A stretch of 64,000 nucleotides of DNA from Streptosporangium amethystogenes (GCF_000721075.1 NZ_JOEQ01000012.1:248001-312000), one strand, 5' to 3'; positions 45,024 through 54,168 are shown, counted from the first letter of the stretch. A program made the numbers and translations. Notes: generated by a model not told the origin, from the sequence alone.

Positions 45024-46305
45024 CCGCGTCCCCCGCGTCTCCCATGGACCCGCTGGATCCGGCGACACTCCCCGTGCCCCTCACGGGCCCGCCGGAACCT
45101 CCCACGCTCCCGGCGGACCCGCCGACGCCTCCCTTGCCCTCTGCGGAGCCATCGGAACCTCCCACGCTCACGGAGCCGGAACCCCGAACGGCCCCGCCGA
45201 CGCCTCCCGCCACCTCGGCCAGCGCCTCGTCCAGTGCCTCGCGGGTGGCGACACCCACGGCCCTGCCCTCGCCGTCCACCGCGACGGCGTTGCCCGAGGG
45301 GGAGAGCAGCGTCGCGTCCAGCGCACCGCGCAGCGAGTCACGCCCGCTGACGAACGTCCCGTACGGCGCGAACTCCAACTCGGCGAGAGTGCCCGACTCG
45401 GGCAGGTCCTTGACCGCGACCCAGCCCAGCGGCCGGTTCCCCGCGTCCACCACGGCCAGCCACGGCTCGCCTGTGGCGCGCGCCGAGGTCGACGCGGCGC
45501 CGGCCTCGGTGGCGACCGGGACGAGCAGGTCGGTGCGGAGCCGTACCCCCTCGGCCGAGAGGAACGAGAGCCGCCGGATGCCCCGGTCGCGGCCGAGGAA
45601 CTCGCGGACGAAGTCGTCGGCGGGCCTGGCCAGCAGCGTGGCGGGGTCGTCGAGCTGGGCCAGGTGGCCCCCGACGCGGAGGACGGCCACCCGGTCGCCG
45701 AGCTTGACCGCCTCGTCGATGTCGTGGGTGACGAACACGATGGTCTTGTTCAGCTCGGCCTGGAGTCGCAACAGCTCCTCCTGCAGGCTGGTCCGGACGA
45801 TCGGGTCGACCGCGCTGAACGGCTCGTCCATCAGCAGCACCGGCGGGTCGGCGGCGAGCGCGCGGGCCACGCCGACGCGCTGCTGCTGGCCGCCGGAGAG
45901 CTGGAAGGGGTAGCGGTCGGCCATCTTCAGGTCGAGCCCGACCCGCTCCAGCAGTTCCATCGCCCGGTCGCGGGCCTTCTTCTTCTCCCAGCCGAGCAGC
46001 AGGGGGACCGTCGCCACATTGTCGACGATCTTCCGGTGCGGGAAGAGCCCGGCCTGCTGGATGACGTAGCCGATGCCCCGACGGAGGGTCGGCGGGTCTA
46101 TGGTCTTGACGTCGACGCCGTCCAGGAGGATCTGGCCCTCGGTGGCATCGATCATTCTGTTGATCATGCGCAGGGAGGTCGTCTTGCCGCACCCCGAGGG
46201 GCCGACGAAAACGGTGATCTCCCCGGTGGGCACCTCAAGGCTCAGGTTGTCCACCGCTACGGTGCCGTCGGCGTAGCGCTTGGTGACACCGTTGAATGTG
46301 ATCAT
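45016..46305 (-). CDS. Osmoprotectant ABC transporter ATPase with CBS-like region
   Basis: A 429-residue ATPase of the OpuCA/ProV type. Walker A GPSGCGKTTS (about 35-44), Q-loop YVIQQAGLFPH, signature LSGGQQQRV (about 135-143), Walker B VLLMDEPFSAVDP and switch VTHDIDEA. After residue ~240 comes a regulatory region resembling CBS domains (LAVVDAGNRPLGWVAVKDL; AVAVDGEGRAVGVATREALDEA), which in this family can sense ionic strength. The final ~60 residues are an unusual Gly/Ser/Val low-complexity tail (repeats like GGSxGSVGGSG). ATG at 46305 follows AGAGG. It is the first gene of the operon and drives glycine betaine/choline-type uptake by inference from family. Confidence 0.92.
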   Translation of the reverse strand: MITFNGVTKRYADGTVAVDNLSLEVPTGEITVFVGPSGCGKTTSLRMINRMIDATEGQILLDGVDVKTIDPPTLRRGIGYVIQQAGLFPHRKIVDNVATVPLLLGWEKKKARDRAMELLERVGLDLKMADRYPFQLSGGQQQRVGVARALAADPPVLLMDEPFSAVDPIVRTSLQEELLRLQAELNKTIVFVTHDIDEAVKLGDRVAVLRVGGHLAQLDDPATLLARPADDFVREFLGRDRGIRRLSFLSAEGVRLRTDLLVPVATEAGAASTSARATGEPWLAVVDAGNRPLGWVAVKDLPESGTLAELEFAPYGTFVSGRDSLRGALDATLLSPSGNAVAVDGEGRAVGVATREALDEALAEVAGGVGGAVRGSGSVSVGGSDGSAEGKGGVGGSAGSVGGSGGPVRGTGSVAGSSGSMGDAGDAGE

Positions 46306-46594
46306 GCACAACCTCTTGTTATCGCCGGGTTACGGCCCCCCTGCCCCAACCGCCCCCACAATATGGCTCAGGTCAGCCTATGCCCCACTTCTCCGATCTG
46401 TCTTTCCGGTTTTGCCGGGTAGATCAACATGTGTATTTCTCACCAAAAGGGCATTCAGTAGTGCGGGAGGTGCCCATGACTTGACATGATTACCCACATT
46501 GCTGGAGTTGATCCCTCTGGCACCGTACGTCACAGGCTTCCCAGCCGCCCCAAACTCTTCACCACGCTCGACGAACACCAGAGGAACCGGTCCA

Positions 46595-48526
46595 GTGACC
46601 CAACCGCTCCTCGGTCAACGCTCGCGCGGCGAACTGATCGCCGAGCTCTACGACCGCCACGCAGCAGGGCTGTACGCCTACTCCCACGACCAGCTGGGCA
46701 GCGCGGACTCGGCCTTTGACGTCCTGGTGACCGTTCTGTCCAGTGTCACGGACACCCATCCCCCGCGCGCCGCGCTGTACGCGCTCGCCCGCCGCGAGAT
46801 CTTCCTGCGTGACATCGTCTACTCGCCCCCGGTCACCGGCCTGGACCCGGTCCCCGCCCTCGTCGAGCGGGTGCTGAGCGAGCTGCGCACCCACCAGCGC
46901 GAGGTGCTGTACCTGTCGGGCGTCTGCGAGATGAACGCCGCCGAGCTGTCCTGGGTGCTCGACGTGGCGGTCGACACCGCCGACGAGCTGACGGTGAGCG
47001 CCTGCCGCAGGTTCGCCCAGTCACTGGGCGCCGCCCTGGCCTCGGCCCGGATCCCCGCGCACCTGACCGAGGTGTTCGGCGCCCTCGCCGTCGCCCCGGT
47101 CCGCGACGTGCTCGTCCTCGCGCCCTGGGCCGGCCCTCCCTCCGGGCTGCGCGCCGCCGTGCTCGGACCGCGGGCACCGCTCGCTCCCGCCCCCAGGCGG
47201 TCAACGTCCCCGCTGGTCAGGCAACTGTGGCCGACGTCGCCCGGCTGGCCGCCGTCTCCGGAGAACGGCACCCCGGCCTTCCCCGTGCCGGACCACATGG
47301 CGGGCGACCGCTTCCCCGACCCCTTCGCGCCGAGGGACCCCGAGGTGGTCTCCGCCCACGAGGCCAGCACCGAACCGCTGCCCAAGCTCGGCGAATCGGT
47401 GCTCACCGCCCTGGACAGCGCGGCCCTGCGGCCTCGCCGCCGGCTCCAGCGTCCCAGACCGCGCCGGGCGGCGCCGCTGTCGGCGCCCATCCCCGGAGAC
47501 GTGCTGGACGACGCCCCCGTACGGGAGAACCTGTTCCGCCCGCTCAGCCCCGAGGCACGGGCGGCCCGCGTCTACACCGACAGGCTCGTCGCCGCCGCGC
47601 CCCGCCCCGAGGCCGTGCCCCCTGATCCGCCCGCCGATCCACTCGCCGATTCCGCGCCCGTCGAGACGCCCCGGGCTCCGTCCGCCGAGGCCCTCCTTCC
47701 CGGACAGCACGGGGATGTGCTGGGGGACGTGCTGGACGACGCGCCCACCGCGCACCCGCTCCCCGGCTGGCCCCTGCAGACCGACCAGCTCGACGCGCTC
47801 TCCGACGCCGAGCGTCACCGTCCTCTCTTCCCCGTCAGGGCCGCACAGGCGGAGACCACTGACAGCGAAACCGGTCGCGTGCAACCGCCGATGCCCACCT
47901 GGGCCACCCCGGCACCGGCCCCCGATCCCGAAACCGGTCGCGTACAGCCACCGATGCCCGCCTGGGTCACCGACCCCGTTCAGCCTGCCGCGGTCAACTG
48001 GTTCGCGGACGCCGCCCCCTCCGGCACCGAGACCGGCACCGAGTTCGGCAGCACCACAGACACCCAGGACGAGACCTCGGGCGAGCCCCTGACGCCCCTC
48101 CCCGCCTGGTCTCCCCGGCCTGACCATCTCAGCACTCCGGCGGACCGCGCCCAGCTGCGCCTGCCCAGCTGGATCATGCGGGTCGACCAGCCGGAAGACG
48201 CTCCGCGTCACACCGTGCCGCCGAACTACACCGCGCCCCAGGAGCGCACCCCGATGTCGTACGACGCGCAGTGGAGCGAGTCGACGATCGCGCGGGGAGG
48301 CGATTCGGGGGCGGAGACCGGCGAGGCCGGGACGGCGGAGAGCGGGCTCCGTCTTTCCGGACGGGCCGGATCCCGCAGGCACACGGGTCGCCGGGCGGCA
48401 CGCAGGCACAAGGCGCAGGCGAAGGTCTCCCACCGCGACTGGGCCTGGGAAGTGATCGGCTTCATCATCGCGGTGGCGATCGCCATGATCGTCTTCTTCG
48501 CGGTGCCGATGATCACAACCCCCTAG
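46595..48526 (+). CDS. Sigma-70-like protein with C-terminal membrane anchor
   Basis: A 643-residue protein. The N-terminal ~160 residues resemble an ECF sigma factor: a region-2-like GELIAELYDRHAAGLYAYSHDQLGSADSAFDVLV and a region-4-like PALVERVLSELRTHQREVLYLSGVCEMNAAELSWVLD. The central ~430 residues are Pro/Ala/Asp-rich and low complexity, with repeated blocks ETGRVQPPMPxW (two copies) and DVLDDAP. The C-terminus has a basic patch (RRHTGRRAARRHKAQ) and a single span WEVIGFIIAVAIAMIVFFAVPMI, ending nearly at the stop. This implies a membrane-tethered DNA- or polymerase-binding protein. GTG at 46595 has GAGGA 9 bases upstream. No anti-sigma gene is adjacent. Confidence 0.72.
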   Translation: MTQPLLGQRSRGELIAELYDRHAAGLYAYSHDQLGSADSAFDVLVTVLSSVTDTHPPRAALYALARREIFLRDIVYSPPVTGLDPVPALVERVLSELRTHQREVLYLSGVCEMNAAELSWVLDVAVDTADELTVSACRRFAQSLGAALASARIPAHLTEVFGALAVAPVRDVLVLAPWAGPPSGLRAAVLGPRAPLAPAPRRSTSPLVRQLWPTSPGWPPSPENGTPAFPVPDHMAGDRFPDPFAPRDPEVVSAHEASTEPLPKLGESVLTALDSAALRPRRRLQRPRPRRAAPLSAPIPGDVLDDAPVRENLFRPLSPEARAARVYTDRLVAAAPRPEAVPPDPPADPLADSAPVETPRAPSAEALLPGQHGDVLGDVLDDAPTAHPLPGWPLQTDQLDALSDAERHRPLFPVRAAQAETTDSETGRVQPPMPTWATPAPAPDPETGRVQPPMPAWVTDPVQPAAVNWFADAAPSGTETGTEFGSTTDTQDETSGEPLTPLPAWSPRPDHLSTPADRAQLRLPSWIMRVDQPEDAPRHTVPPNYTAPQERTPMSYDAQWSESTIARGGDSGAETGEAGTAESGLRLSGRAGSRRHTGRRAARRHKAQAKVSHRDWAWEVIGFIIAVAIAMIVFFAVPMITTP

Positions 48527-48722
48527 CCCCTCCTCGGTTTCCTCCACAGGATCGAGTCCGGGGGATTACCGGGTGCCGCAATCATGGCACCCCAAATGCC
48601 AATAAAAGTTACATCTAATAGCTAATCGGATGGATCGCGCCCCGGTGAACCGGCAGCGCGCGAGATTCCCCGCGTTTGGAACGCGCCCGGCCCGCAATGG
48701 CGGAACCCGCTGTCCGAACGGG

Positions 48723-48751
48723 TTGTGACAGCGATCTGTCAAGGCTAGTAT
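48723..48751 (+). promoter_or_regulatory. Candidate promoter of the GH19 chitinase
   Basis: TTGTGA (48723-48728) and TAGTAT (48746-48751) are 17 bases apart, a good match to the housekeeping sigma pattern. The palindrome begins 10 bases downstream, over the expected transcript start. Confidence 0.55.
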
Positions 48752-48761
48752 CACGGCAACT

Positions 48762-48780
48762 CTTAGGAAACTTTCTTAAG
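48762..48780. promoter_or_regulatory. Chitinase palindrome, GH19 copy
   Basis: CTTAGGAAACTTTCTTAAG, a 9+1+9 inverted repeat with one mismatch. Its core TAGGAAACTTTC is identical to the element upstream of the GH18 chitinase (17595-17611), and in both cases it lies 10 bases past the -10 box. Confidence 0.75.
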
Positions 48781-48903
48781 AGAAAGATTGGGTCGGCGAT
48801 CCCGTACCTCGCGGCGGAGCCGCCCGATCCAGGCATGAGCTGCGCGAAGGTCCGACCGTCCGGACACCCCACACCATCCGGTTCCCCCCATGGGAGTGAT
48901 CAA

Positions 48904-49968
48904 GTGTTGAGACAGCGCATCATGGCCGCCCTCGCCGCCCTGGCGGTCACCGGCGTGCTCGCGGTCGTCCTGCCGACGTCCTCCGCCTCCGCCGAGAGCT
49001 GCGCGGCCGCGTGGAGTTCCACGGCCGTCTACACCGGCGGCATGACCGCCTCGGACAACGGCCACAACTGGTACGCGCAGTGGTGGACCCAGAACGAGAG
49101 GCCGGGCACCGCCGCCGTCTGGACCGACAAGGGCGCCTGCGGCGGTACGACGCCGCCCTCGGGCACCTGCGACCACCCGAACTGGGCGGCAGGCACCTGG
49201 TACCCCGCCGGCAGCATCGTCAGGTTCACCGACGGCGGGTACTACATCGCCGTGCACGAGAACCCGGGCTACGACCCGGTGATCAGCCACTGGTACTGGG
49301 ACCCGTACACCTGCGGCGGCACGACACCGCCCACCGACCCGCCCACCTCGGGCTTCGTGGTGAGCGAGGCGCAGTTCCAGCAGATGTTCCCGAACCGGAA
49401 CCCCTTCTACACCTACAGCGGGCTGACCGCCGCGCTGAGCGCCTACCCCGGCTTCGCGAAGACCGGCGGTGACACCGTCAGGAGGCAGGAGGCGGCCGCC
49501 TTCCTCGCCAACGTCAACCACGAGACCGGCGGGCTGGTCCACATCGTCGAGCAGAACACCGCGAACTACCCGCACTACTGCGACGCGAGCCAGCCCTACG
49601 GCTGCCCCGCCGGTCAGGCGGCCTACTACGGGCGCGGCCCGATCCAGCTGAGCTGGAACTTCAACTACAAGGCGGCGGGCGACGCGCTCGGCATCAACCT
49701 GCTCGGCAACCCGTACCTGGTGCAGAACGACGCGGCGGTGGCCTGGAAGACCGCCCTGTGGTACTGGAACACCCAGAACGGCCCCGGCACGATGACGGCG
49801 CACAACGCGATGGTCAACGGCCACGGCTTCGGCCAGACGATCCGCAGCATCAACGGCGGCCTGGAGTGCGACGGCAGGAACCCGGCGCAGGTGCAGAGCC
49901 GGATCAACGCCTACCAGAGCTTCACCCAGATCCTCGGCACCACCCCGGGCAACAACCTGAGCTGCTGA
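48904..49968 (+). CDS. Secreted GH19 chitinase with chitin-binding modules
   Basis: A 354-residue exported chitinase. Order: signal peptide (1-30, ...LPTSSASA), a first CBM5/12-like module (about 32-79: WSSTAVYTGGMTASDNGHNW, AQWWTQNERPG), a short linker, a second module (about 89-137: WAAGTWYPAGSIVRFTDGGYYIA), a Pro/Thr linker, and the GH19 catalytic domain (about 150-354). The catalytic acid is E207 in NVNHETGG, with YYGRGPIQLSWNFNY as the other family block. GTG at 48904 has GGGAG at 48892-48896; ATG at 48922 would shorten the signal peptide. The shared promoter element predicts co-expression with the GH18 chitinase. Confidence 0.94.
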   Translation: MLRQRIMAALAALAVTGVLAVVLPTSSASAESCAAAWSSTAVYTGGMTASDNGHNWYAQWWTQNERPGTAAVWTDKGACGGTTPPSGTCDHPNWAAGTWYPAGSIVRFTDGGYYIAVHENPGYDPVISHWYWDPYTCGGTTPPTDPPTSGFVVSEAQFQQMFPNRNPFYTYSGLTAALSAYPGFAKTGGDTVRRQEAAAFLANVNHETGGLVHIVEQNTANYPHYCDASQPYGCPAGQAAYYGRGPIQLSWNFNYKAAGDALGINLLGNPYLVQNDAAVAWKTALWYWNTQNGPGTMTAHNAMVNGHGFGQTIRSINGGLECDGRNPAQVQSRINAYQSFTQILGTTPGNNLSC

Positions 49969-50326
49969 CCGACCGGCGGGGGCGGCGGGGTCCGCTCCTC
50001 CTGTCACCACGCGGGACACGAAGGGCGTGACCAGGCGGCCGCGCCCTTCTCACATTCGTCCGTTCACCGAACATTTGGTGCAGATGCCTCACCCTTCAGG
50101 GCAGGGAGGAAGCACTTTTCTTTTTTCGTGTGGTGTGCGGACGCGGCTCGGTAGGATCGGGGTGTTCCGCGATAGCCAAGTGGAGCATGTTTGTGTGAAC
50201 GCGGCAGGGCGTGCCGTGTCCGCGCGGGGAGGCTTCGGGGGTGCTCGGGCCGGTGAACCGCGAACCGACAGATCCGACCATCAGGTCGGGTGCTGGAATC
50301 CCAGGCTTTCGAGCCGCGGGAGGACG
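49969..50326. other. Intergenic region, no gene seen
   Basis: About 360 bases between the convergent ends of the chitinase gene and the steroid operon. Open frames here show no family resemblance, and I see no strong hairpin with a T run. Confidence 0.45.
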
Positions 50327-51499
50327 TCAATCCGCCGAAAGGACCAGCCCGCTGGTCGGCACCCCCGTGCCCGCGGTGACCAGCACGTTGCGTACCGAGG
50401 CGAGCTGGTTGGCCGAGGTGCCGCGGATCTGCCTGACGGCCTCGGCGATGCCGTTCATCCCGTGGATGTACGCCTCGCCGAGTTGGCCGCCGTGCGGGTT
50501 GACCGGCAGATGGCCGTCGATCTCGATGCCGCCGTCGGCGACGTAGTCGCGGGCCTCGCCGCGCCCGCAGAAGCCCAGCTCCTCCAGCTGGGTGAGCACG
50601 AACGGGGTGAAGTGGTCGTACAGGATGGCCGCCTGCATGTCCGCCGGCCCGAGCCCGGACTGCCGCCACAGCCGGCCGCCGACCACCCCCATCTCCGGCA
50701 GGCCCGTCATGTCGTCGCGGTAGTAGCTGGTCATCGTCATCTGGCCGGCGCCCGCGCCCTGGGCGGCGGCGACGATCAGCGCGGGTGACCTGCGCAGATC
50801 CCTGGCCCGCTCGGCGGAGGTGACCACCAGCGCCACCGCGCCGTCGCTCTCCTGACAGCAGTCGAGCAGGTGCAGCGGCTCCGCGATCCACTTCGACGCC
50901 TGGTGCTCCTCCAGCGTGATCGGGCGCCCGTGGAACCAGGCGGCCGGGTTGGTGGCGGCGTGCCTGCGCATGGCCACCGCCACCCTGCCGAAGTCCTCGG
51001 AGGTGGCGCCGTAGACGTGCATGTAGCGCCGGGCGAACATGGCGACCCAGGCGGCCGGGGTCATCAGCCCGTACGGCAGGTGCCAGCTCAGGTCCAGGCC
51101 GTGGGACGTGGGCTCGCCGCCGATCCCGGGGTTGGGCTGGCCGAACCTGCGTCCGGAGCGCTCGTTGAACGCCCGGTAGCAGACCACGGTCTCGGCGACC
51201 CCGGTGGCCACGGCCATCGCCGCGTGCAGCACGGTGCCGCAGGCCGCGCCGCCGCCGTAGTGGACGCGGGAGAAGAACGACAGGTCGCCGATGCCCACCT
51301 CGCGGGCCACCGAGATCTCCTGGTTGGCGTCCTGGGTGTAGGTGACGAGGCCGTCCACGTCCGAGGGCGCCAGGCCCGCGTCGTTGAGCGCCGCGAACAC
51401 GGCCTCGGCGGCGAGCTGGAGCTCGGACCGGCCTGACTGCTTGGAGAACTCGGTCGCGCCGATGCCGGCGACGGCCGTACTCCCGGAAAAGGAGACCAC
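50327..51499 (-). CDS. ltp2: Ltp2-type thiolase-like lipid-transfer protein (aldol-lyase)
   Basis: A 390-residue SCP2-thiolase-like protein: AVAGIGATEFSKQSGRSELQLAAEAVFAAL at the N-terminus, VHYGGGAACGTVLHAAMAVA in the middle, and NPHGGQLGEAYIHGMNGIAEAVRQIRG near the C-terminus. In the igr operon of mycobacteria, Ltp2 with the DUF35 part of ChsH2 catalyses the final retro-aldol step that removes the propionyl side chain of steroids. Here it follows chsH2 and chsH1 in the same order. GTG at 51499, 16 bases after the ChsH1 stop, gives the usual family length; the longer frame to 51622 is within chsH1. Function is inferred from family and synteny. Confidence 0.85.
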   Translation of the reverse strand: MVSFSGSTAVAGIGATEFSKQSGRSELQLAAEAVFAALNDAGLAPSDVDGLVTYTQDANQEISVAREVGIGDLSFFSRVHYGGGAACGTVLHAAMAVATGVAETVVCYRAFNERSGRRFGQPNPGIGGEPTSHGLDLSWHLPYGLMTPAAWVAMFARRYMHVYGATSEDFGRVAVAMRRHAATNPAAWFHGRPITLEEHQASKWIAEPLHLLDCCQESDGAVALVVTSAERARDLRRSPALIVAAAQGAGAGQMTMTSYYRDDMTGLPEMGVVGGRLWRQSGLGPADMQAAILYDHFTPFVLTQLEELGFCGRGEARDYVADGGIEIDGHLPVNPHGGQLGEAYIHGMNGIAEAVRQIRGTSANQLASVRNVLVTAGTGVPTSGLVLSAD

Positions 51500-51515
51500 G
51501 CTGGTGAGGGCCTTT

Positions 51516-51920
51516 CTACGGGAGGGCGAACCTGACGGTGCCCGAGGCGTGGTCGCCGAGGCTGACCGTGCCCCGGACCTCGACCGTGAACTCGCCGTCC
51601 TCGCACGCGAGGACGGCACCACTGAAGGCCAGCCGGTCGCCCGCGTACGCGGGAACGCCGAGCTTGACGTTGATGCCGCGGATGATCGCCTCGGGTCCGG
51701 CCCAGTCGGTGACGTAGCGCTCGACGAGGCCCATCGTGGTCAGGATGTTGAGGAAGATGTCCTTCGACCCCTGTGCCCTCGCGCCCTCGACGTCGTGGTG
51801 GACGGAGGTGAAGTCCATGGTCGCGAGCGCGGTCGAGACGACCACGGTGGGGGTCAGCTCGATCGCGAGCTCGGGGAGGACGGCTCCGACCCGCACCTCG
51901 TCGTCGGTAAGTGTCCGCAT
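51516..51920 (-). CDS. chsH1: ChsH1-type MaoC hydratase subunit
   Basis: A 134-residue single hot-dog fold protein. The hydratase-2 motif is present as D36-F-T-S-V-H41-H-D (D-x-N-P-x-H-x-D pattern), giving the catalytic Asp and His. In mycobacteria ChsH1 pairs with the MaoC-like N-terminal half of ChsH2 to hydrate 3-oxo-4,17-pregnadiene-20-carboxyl-CoA. The start codon overlaps the ChsH2 stop (TGATG) with GGAGG upstream, so the subunits are translationally coupled. The C-terminus ends SGTVRFALP. Confidence 0.87.
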   Translation of the reverse strand: MRTLTDDEVRVGAVLPELAIELTPTVVVSTALATMDFTSVHHDVEGARAQGSKDIFLNILTTMGLVERYVTDWAGPEAIIRGINVKLGVPAYAGDRLAFSGAVLACEDGEFTVEVRGTVSLGDHASGTVRFALP

Positions 51921-53017
51921 CACGCCTCCCGGGGGGCCCACATGGGCAGGATCAGCTCGTCGTCCATCTGGCGATACGTCAGGCGCACCGGCATACCGAT
52001 ACCCACCCGCGAAGGAGCGCAGTCCACCACGTTGCCCACGATCCGCACACCTTCCGGCAGTTCCACCACCGCGACCACGAAAGGCGTCCCGAGGCCCGGT
52101 ACCGGGGGGTTGTGGTGGACGACGTAGCTGTAGACCTCGCCCTCGCCGCTCGCCGTCAGGTACGTGCGCGCGGCCGAGCGGCACGAGGGGCAGACCGGCC
52201 CCGGCGGGTGGCGGAGCTCGCCGCAGTCGGCGCACTTCTGGATCCGGAGCTCGCCCTGGGCCGCCCCCTCCCAGAAGAAGGCGGTGTCGGCGTTGACCGC
52301 GGGTCTCAGCGGGTACGGCCTGCGAGCGGGCGTGTCCCCGTCGGCCGCGGACACATCCTCATCGGTCGCGGGCGCGTCCCGGCGGGCCGCCGATCCGTTA
52401 CCGCCCGCCCCGTTCTCGCCGGTCGCGGGCGTGTCCTCCCGAGCCGGGGGCGCCCCGTTCCCGCGGGGTTCCCGCGCACGCTCCCTGGGCCTGAACTTCA
52501 GCACCCGGAACAGCATCTCGGCCACCGCCTCGCCGGCCACGTACCAGGTGACGTTCCAGGTGACGAAGTAGCCCTCGCCGAGCGCGGTCCGCTTCGGGCC
52601 GGCCAGGCCGGTGAACCGGGTGGCCGGGACCGGGGACTCGCCGAGTCTCAGGTAACGGTGGTAGGTCTGTTCGCAGTTGGTGGCGACCACTCCGGTGTAG
52701 CCGTTGCCGTCCAGCATCGCGAGCACGGCGTCGACCGGGGTGCCCGCCTGCCTGCGGTCCCGTCTCACCCCGGGCATGGTCCAGACCTGGATCATCGCCG
52801 GGGGCGCCACGATCTGCCCGTGCACCCCGGCCGCGGCCGCCTCGGGGTCGGTGTAGATCGGGTTGGCGTCACCCAGGGCGTCGGTCCAGTGCCGGATCAT
52901 CGGGGCGTTGACCGGGTCCGCCGCCGCGGCACCGAGCACCTCGCCGGCGGCGATCTGCCGCTCGGCCAGGGCGGTGAGCCGCTCGTGCAGGCCGGTGGGC
53001 TCCGCCGGCGCGGTCAT
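51920..53017 (-). CDS. chsH2: ChsH2-type MaoC-DUF35 fusion protein
   Basis: A 365-residue two-domain protein. Residues ~1-175 are MaoC-like; where a catalytic His is expected the motif reads D50-A-N-P-I-Y55-T-D, so this half is probably non-catalytic and pairs with ChsH1. Residues ~180-240 are an acidic low-complexity linker, longer than I recall for the mycobacterial protein. Residues ~245-365 are DUF35: a zinc ribbon with C262, C265, C276 and C279 (CADCGELRHPPGPVCPSC) and an OB-fold. DUF35 partners with Ltp2 in steroid side-chain cleavage. The ATG overlaps the preceding acyl-CoA dehydrogenase stop by 4 bases (ATGA). Confidence 0.87.
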   Translation of the reverse strand: MTAPAEPTGLHERLTALAERQIAAGEVLGAAAADPVNAPMIRHWTDALGDANPIYTDPEAAAAGVHGQIVAPPAMIQVWTMPGVRRDRRQAGTPVDAVLAMLDGNGYTGVVATNCEQTYHRYLRLGESPVPATRFTGLAGPKRTALGEGYFVTWNVTWYVAGEAVAEMLFRVLKFRPRERAREPRGNGAPPAREDTPATGENGAGGNGSAARRDAPATDEDVSAADGDTPARRPYPLRPAVNADTAFFWEGAAQGELRIQKCADCGELRHPPGPVCPSCRSAARTYLTASGEGEVYSYVVHHNPPVPGLGTPFVVAVVELPEGVRIVGNVVDCAPSRVGIGMPVRLTYRQMDDELILPMWAPREA

Positions 53018-54168
53018 CGGGGCGGCCTCGGCAGGCTCAGCCCGAGCATGGCGATGAGCTCGCGCTGCACCTCGTTGACGCCGCCGCCGAAGGTGAGCAC
53101 CAGCCCGCCCTTGGCGCCGCGGTCGACGCGCTCCAGCAGGTCGGCGGTGCCTGGGTCGGACGGGTCGCCGAACCGGGCCAGTGTCTCGCCGACGATCCGG
53201 CCGACGTCCTGTAGCCGCTCGGAGCCGTAGACCTTGGTGGCCGAGGCGTCGGGGGCACCCAGCCAGCCGAGGTCCATGTTGGCCGCGACCTGCCAGTTCA
53301 GCAGCTCGTTGGTACGGAAGTAGGCGTAGACCTGGCCGAGCGCCCTGCGTACCGCGGGTTCCTCGATCACGCCGGTACGGCGGGCCCAGGCCAGGAACCG
53401 GTCGTAGGTGTGCGCGATGTTGCCCGCCGGGCCGAGCGTGACCCGCTCGTGGTTGAGCTGGTTGACGATCAGGTCCCAGCCCTTGTTCTCCTCCCCCACG
53501 ACCATGTCCACCGGTACCCGGACGTCGGAGTAGTAGGTGGAGTTGGTGTGGTGACGCCCGTCCATCGTCAGGATGGGCGTCCAGGAGAAGCCGGGGTCGG
53601 CGCAGTCGACGATCATCATGGTGATCCCCCGGTGCTTCTTCGCGTCCGGGTTGGTACGGGCGGCGAGCCAGATGTACTGGGAGTAGTGCGCGCCCGATGT
53701 GAAGATCTTCTGCCCGTTGACCACGTAGTGGTCGCCGTCGCGGACCGCGGTGGTGCGCAGCGACGCCAGGTCGGTGCCCGCTCCCGGCTCGCTGTAGCCG
53801 ATCGCGAAGTGGCACTCCCCGGCCAGGATGCGCGGCAGGAAGAACTCCTTCTGCGCCGCCGTGCCGTACTGCATGAGGGTCGGCCCGACGGTCTGCACCG
53901 TGATGATCGGGTACGGCACCTCGGCGCGGGCGATCTCGTTGGCGAAGATCTGCTGCTCCAGCGGGCCGTACCCGCCGCCGCCGTACTCCTTGGGCCAGCC
54001 GAGGCCGAGCTTGCCGTCACGGCCGAGGTTGCGGCAGTGCTCCATGTAGGCGTGGCCGAACGGGTCGGTGGAGATCTTCTTGCGGTCGGTGGCGGTGAGG
54101 CAGGACTGGAAGTACTCGCGCAGCTCGGCGCGGAGCCGCTGTTGCTCGGGGGTCAGGTCGATCAGCAT
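53014..54168 (-). CDS. fadE29: Acyl-CoA dehydrogenase (FadE29/ChsE2-like)
   Basis: A 384-residue flavin-dependent acyl-CoA dehydrogenase, one half of an expected heteromer with the preceding gene product. Family blocks: GLGWPKEYGGGGYGPLEQQIFANEIARAE (about 55-83), FAIGYSEPGAGTDLASLRTTA (about 121-141) and NGQKIFTSGAHYSQYIWLAART (about 151-172). In the mycobacterial igr operon the FadE28/FadE29 pair introduces the double bond in the 3-carbon steroid side chain. The order here, fadE28-fadE29-chsH2, is identical. ATG at 54168 overlaps the upstream stop by one base; a longer frame to 54822 lies inside the upstream gene. Confidence 0.88.
   Translation of the reverse strand: MLIDLTPEQQRLRAELREYFQSCLTATDRKKISTDPFGHAYMEHCRNLGRDGKLGLGWPKEYGGGGYGPLEQQIFANEIARAEVPYPIITVQTVGPTLMQYGTAAQKEFFLPRILAGECHFAIGYSEPGAGTDLASLRTTAVRDGDHYVVNGQKIFTSGAHYSQYIWLAARTNPDAKKHRGITMMIVDCADPGFSWTPILTMDGRHHTNSTYYSDVRVPVDMVVGEENKGWDLIVNQLNHERVTLGPAGNIAHTYDRFLAWARRTGVIEEPAVRRALGQVYAYFRTNELLNWQVAANMDLGWLGAPDASATKVYGSERLQDVGRIVGETLARFGDPSDPGTADLLERVDRGAKGGLVLTFGGGVNEVQRELIAMLGLSLPRPPR

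Larger units (their letters stand above)
48527..48903. other. Intergenic region with chitinase promoter
   Basis: About 380 bases, mostly regulatory DNA of the GH19 chitinase: a promoter at 48723-48751 and a palindrome at 48762-48780. No gene is seen. Confidence 0.6.
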
